DNA of 7,647 nt. Origin: Akkermansia muciniphila (GTDB lineage Bacteria > Pseudomonadota > Gammaproteobacteria > Burkholderiales > Burkholderiaceae_C). Shown in pieces: positions 5,000 to 7,647 of this stretch. A model generated the notes under the pieces. The model was given only the letters and a program-made list of their open reading frames with translations. It was not told the DNA's origin and made no database searches. Within the stretch, counting starts at the first letter, position 1; each line of letters opens with the position of its first letter. The stretch covers positions 1 to 7,647 of the forward strand of contig CALPVM020000103.1 of NCBI GenBank assembly GCA_943327015.2, in the 5' to 3' direction. A program made the position numbers and the translations under genes.

Positions 5000-6667
5000 A
5001 TGAATTTTGAAGATCTGAAACTGGCTCCTGCCATTTTAAAAGCTGTGCGCGAGCAAGGCTACGAAACCCCCACTGCCATTCAGGCACAGGCTATCCCTGT
5101 TGTACTGGAAGGTAAAGACCTGCTCGGCGGCGCACAAACCGGCACTGGCAAAACAGCAGCTTTTACCCTGCCCATGCTGCACCGATTGGCCATGAGCCGC
5201 AGCGCACAGAATAAATTTGGCGGCACAGGCATTCGTGCTCTGGTGCTTACACCCACACGCGAACTGGCCGCACAGGTAGAAGAATCTGTACGTAACTACG
5301 GCAAATACCTGCAACTCAGCAGCACCGTCATTTTTGGCGGCGTGGGCATGAACCCGCAAATTGCCAAAATCAAAAAAGGCATTGATATTTTGGTGGCTAC
5401 CCCAGGCCGTCTGTTGGACTTGCAACAGCAAGGCATGCTGGATTTAAGCCAAGTGCAAATGCTGATTCTGGACGAAGCCGACCGCATGCTCGACATGGGC
5501 TTTATTCACGATGTCAAAAAAGTGCTGGCCTTGGTACCCAAAGAAAAGCAAAGTTTGCTGTTTTCAGCCACCTTTAGCGATGAAATTCGCGAACTCGCCA
5601 ACGGCTTACTCAAAGACCCGCAAAGTGTGCAAGTAACACCGCGCAACACCACTGTGCAGCGTATTACCCAAGTAATTCACCCTGTGGGGCGCGGCAAGAA
5701 AAAAGCGCTGTTGGCACACATTATTCAAGAGCACAACTGGAGCCAGGTGCTGGTATTTACCCGTACTAAATTTGGTGCCAATAGCGTGGCAGAATTTTTA
5801 AGTAAAAACGGCATCAGTGCTATGGCACTGCACGGCAACAAAAGTCAATCAGCACGCACCCAGGCATTGAGCGGCTTTAAAACCGGCGAGGTGCGTGCGC
5901 TTGTAGCCACTGACATTGCTGCCCGTGGTATTGATATTGACGAGCTGCCGCATGTAGTGAACTACGAAATTCCGAATGTGAGTGAAGACTATGTGCACCG
6001 CATCGGACGCACTGGCCGCGCTGGAGCCGATGGAGCGGCGGTAAATTTGGTGTGTTTGGATGAAGAAGGCTTTATGCAAGACATTGAGCGCTTTACAAAA
6101 CAAACCATCGCCGTACAAGTGATTGACGGTTTTGGCCCTGAAGCGGGCGAAAAAGCAGAACCAATTGCTATGGGTCGCCAAACCATTTGGGGCGGTGCTG
6201 GCAAGCCGCCCAGCAGAGATGTGATGCAAGCTGCAGCCAAAGCAGCACGCAGCGATATGATGCAACGGATTCGCGAAAATAAAGCCGGACAAGGCGAACG
6301 TGGTGGCAATAACGGGGTTCGTGGCGAACAGCGGCCTCGTGGCGCAGACAAGGCACCCCGTCCACAAAGCGCACGGCCGCCACAAAACCCCAATCAAAAC
6401 AGAAATCGGCAAGCCGGCAACAATGTTGCAGGCACATTTCCTAGCGAAGCACGACCGCAACAACGCGCCCCACAAGGCCAGCCTGACCCGATGCGTACCA
6501 GCATTGATATGATGGCGGAACGCGGCGCGCGGCGCGGTGTAAACTCTGGTGGAGCAAGACATGGAACAAGAAGCGAAGGTTTCGGCGGCGGCAGGCCGGG
6601 TGGTTTTGGTGGCGGGGGCAACCGGTCTCGTGGGCCGGGAGGTTCTCGCGGCCCTTCTGGCCGATAA
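5000..6667 (+). CDS. rhlE: DEAD-box ATP-dependent RNA helicase RhlE
   Basis: This 555-residue protein unwinds RNA duplexes with ATP; RhlE-type helicases act in ribosome assembly, RNA decay and cold adaptation. All DEAD-box motifs are in order: Q motif GYETPTAIQ (20-28), Walker A AQTGTGKT (45-52), PTRELA (85-90), TPGR (134-137), DEAD (158-161), SAT (189-191), TDIAARG (304-310) and HRIGRTGR (333-340). The two RecA-like domains end near residue 380. The MGRQTIWGGAGKPPSRDVMQAA stretch follows, then about 125 residues of low-complexity tail rich in R, G, Q, N and P. The tail ends in RGG/GFGGG repeats, the usual RNA-binding extension of RhlE proteins. The ATG at 5000 begins MNFEDL, a normal family start; the nearest AAGGG (4981-4985) is 14 bases away, so ribosome binding looks weak or structure-dependent. 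The last 107 coding bases are also read in another frame by the next gene. Confidence 0.95.
   Translation: MNFEDLKLAPAILKAVREQGYETPTAIQAQAIPVVLEGKDLLGGAQTGTGKTAAFTLPMLHRLAMSRSAQNKFGGTGIRALVLTPTRELAAQVEESVRNYGKYLQLSSTVIFGGVGMNPQIAKIKKGIDILVATPGRLLDLQQQGMLDLSQVQMLILDEADRMLDMGFIHDVKKVLALVPKEKQSLLFSATFSDEIRELANGLLKDPQSVQVTPRNTTVQRITQVIHPVGRGKKKALLAHIIQEHNWSQVLVFTRTKFGANSVAEFLSKNGISAMALHGNKSQSARTQALSGFKTGEVRALVATDIAARGIDIDELPHVVNYEIPNVSEDYVHRIGRTGRAGADGAAVNLVCLDEEGFMQDIERFTKQTIAVQVIDGFGPEAGEKAEPIAMGRQTIWGGAGKPPSRDVMQAAAKAARSDMMQRIRENKAGQGERGGNNGVRGEQRPRGADKAPRPQSARPPQNPNQNRNRQAGNNVAGTFPSEARPQQRAPQGQPDPMRTSIDMMAERGARRGVNSGGARHGTRSEGFGGGRPGGFGGGGNRSRGPGGSRGPSGR
6551..6554 (+). promoter_or_regulatory. 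Ribosome binding site inside rhlE for the downstream gene
   Basis: GGAG at 6551-6554, in the context GGTGGAG, lies six bases before the ATG at 6561. It is a stronger Shine-Dalgarno match than those before ettA, rhlE or the cupin gene. It decides the start against the in-frame GTG at 6549, which it partly overlaps. Because it lies within translated rhlE sequence, ribosomes finishing rhlE would pass over it, so translation of the two genes may be coupled. Confidence 0.65.
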
Positions 6668-7256
6668 ATCAGTAGCTAAAGTGCACTGCGTGGGGCGACG
6701 TACCCCACCGGTACAACATGCCAAATTGATAGCACACACTGTTGATTTTAAAAAAATCGGCAAGCTGCCAGCAGTGCACGATGTGTATATTGCCCTAGGA
6801 ACTACCATCAAGGTAGCGGGTAGCAAAGACGCGTTCAAAGCCATTGACTACGATGCGATTGTGGCAGTGGCTCAAGCTTGCAAGAACCAAGGTGCCACAC
6901 GCTTGGGTGTGGTCAGTGCTATGGGAGCCGATGCCAAATCTAGCATTTTTTATAGTCGCATCAAAGGCGAAATGGAAAATACACTCAGTGATATGGGTTT
7001 TGAGAGCACTGTTTTTGTGCGCCCGTCCTTGCTGGCCGGACACCGCGAAGAACTGAATCAAACTCCACGCTGGGGTGAACGCTTGAGCCTATTGGCTGCA
7101 CCGTTGATTAACCCACTGATTCCGGCCAACTACCGATCGGTACAAGCCAAAGACGTGGCCTATGCGTTGATTAAGGCAGTAAAACAGGGCAAGCCCGGGG
7201 TGACGTGTTTGCTGTCCGGGGACTTGCAGGGGTCTAGCCACGCAAAAACAGCGTAA
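6561..7256 (+). CDS. NAD(P)-binding Rossmann protein, atypical SDR (HTATIP2/TIP30-like)
   Basis: This 231-residue protein has an NAD(P)H-binding Rossmann fold of the extended/atypical SDR type. VVLVAGATGLVGREVL places the GxxGxxG nucleotide loop at residues 19-25. CVGRR follows the second strand, where an Arg often selects NADP. ALGTTIKVAGS and the D(Y)DA segment after it are typical of the HTATIP2-like group. VVSAMGADAKSSIFYSRIKGEME holds Ser119 and a YxxxK pair (Tyr131, Lys135), and FVRPSLLAGHRE follows. Substrate and pathway are unknown; bacterial members are mostly listed as NAD(P)-binding or oxidoreductase proteins. The start at 6561 is supported by GGAG six bases upstream. The first 107 bases lie inside rhlE in the +1 frame. 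The nucleotide loop falls within this overlap, so the start cannot be moved past the rhlE stop without destroying the fold. The 3' end overlaps the convergent cupin gene by 23 bases. Confidence 0.88.
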   Translation: MEQEAKVSAAAGRVVLVAGATGLVGREVLAALLADKSVAKVHCVGRRTPPVQHAKLIAHTVDFKKIGKLPAVHDVYIALGTTIKVAGSKDAFKAIDYDAIVAVAQACKNQGATRLGVVSAMGADAKSSIFYSRIKGEMENTLSDMGFESTVFVRPSLLAGHREELNQTPRWGERLSLLAAPLINPLIPANYRSVQAKDVAYALIKAVKQGKPGVTCLLSGDLQGSSHAKTA

Positions 7257-7617
7257 CCAAAGGCTCATCACCCACTTGTCGGCTCCAATGTCCGTGAATA
7301 GCGGGGTCAAAAGTAGCCCCCTCCGGCAGCAAGTCTGCAGAATAAAAATGTTCTCCGGCTTTAAAAATGCGCGATACCCCGCCTTGGATGCCAATTTCCA
7401 TCTGACCACCTAAAATAAAAACCCACTGCGGTGTGGTGGTGCAATGGAATTCACTTTTAAATCCCACCGGACTCGTGCGCAGTTGGTAGCCACCCGATGC
7501 AAATAAAGCCGATAAACGAGACTGTGGATTGCCCTGATCTAACAGCAATGGTTCTGTTTTGAACTTGGCGAAGCCGTCAGAGTCGGTAAATAGAATGGTT
7601 TTGGTAAATGTATTCAT
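7234..7617 (-). CDS. Small cupin-fold protein
   Basis: This 127-residue protein fits a single cupin barrel. The first cupin block is GFKSEFHCTTTPQWVFILGG (residues 52-71), followed by MEIGIQGG and the FKAGEHFYSADLLPEG turn (85-100). His108 and His110 in AIHGHWSR fall in the second block. The usual metal set H-x-H...E is incomplete: His58 is present, but the second His is Thr60 and the Glu position is Gln64. Bound metal, if any, would therefore use a different set. Relatives I recall have the similar pattern HxxxxxQFVxxLxGxxE...GD...DxxGxGH and are uncharacterised. No signal peptide is present. The ATG at 7617 is the natural start, with only a poor ribosome site (CTGGA directly before it). Only 30 bases upstream are in the window, so promoter and operon context cannot be judged. 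No function is assigned. Confidence 0.8.
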   Translation of the reverse strand: MNTFTKTILFTDSDGFAKFKTEPLLLDQGNPQSRLSALFASGGYQLRTSPVGFKSEFHCTTTPQWVFILGGQMEIGIQGGVSRIFKAGEHFYSADLLPEGATFDPAIHGHWSRQVGDEPLVTLFLRG

Positions 7618-7647
7618 GTCCAGATAAGGTATTGGATAAATCGTAGA

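Noticed and set aside
5849..6844. A 331-codon open frame on the - strand, opposite rhlE and the start of the SDR-like gene
   Set aside because: The translation is rich in Cys, Ala, His and Arg with no recognisable domain, and it lies opposite conserved helicase motifs. It is explained by GC-biased codons of rhlE read backwards.
1..7647. A mobile island, toxin-antitoxin, defence or biosynthetic system
   Set aside because: Every gene belongs to a common housekeeping or enzyme family. No integrase, transposase, direct-repeat ends, toxin-like pair or array was seen.

Overview
The window looks like ordinary chromosomal core DNA from a proteobacterium, most likely a betaproteobacterium of the Burkholderiales. 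I infer this from the wording of the EttA, RhlE and 3-hydroxybutyrate dehydrogenase proteins, recalled from memory and not searched. Base composition is moderate: hand counts give about 58% GC in 5101-5280 (rhlE) and about 46% in 2581-3060 (flavin reductase). I found no transposase, integrase, phage gene, CRISPR array, tRNA or rRNA.

Layout. (1) The 3' two-thirds of a 3-hydroxybutyrate dehydrogenase gene (2-532, +) is followed by a zinc-free NADP-dependent MDR oxidoreductase (611-1663, +). (2) Tail to tail with it is an exported M14 zinc peptidase resembling murein-peptide amidase MpaA (1679-2506, -). (3) A flavin reductase (2569-3087, +) diverges from the peptidase and converges on ettA (3105-4766, -), with a perfect 9-bp hairpin at the junction. 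(4) A 233-nt divergent region (4767-4999) lies between ettA and rhlE and is unusually rich in possible RNA structure, including a terminator-like hairpin followed by seven T. (5) The DEAD-box RNA helicase gene rhlE (5000-6667, +) overlaps out of frame, by 107 nt, an atypical SDR/HTATIP2-like NAD(P)-binding protein (6561-7256, +). (6) That gene overlaps by 23 nt the 3' end of a convergent cupin gene (7234-7617, -).

How the genes fit together. EttA (an ABC-F factor that gates ribosomes according to energy state) and RhlE (an RNA helicase linked to ribosome and mRNA remodelling) are divergently transcribed and form a translation/RNA pair. The first two genes are oxidoreductases; the dehydrogenase points to polyhydroxybutyrate or ketone-body metabolism. 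The rest look like unlinked housekeeping or accessory enzymes.

I found no clearly new multigene system. The two places most worth a second look are the structured leader in front of rhlE, which could be an attenuator controlling an RNA helicase, and the dual-coding segment where the same DNA encodes the RGG tail of RhlE and the glycine-rich nucleotide-binding loop of the next protein.
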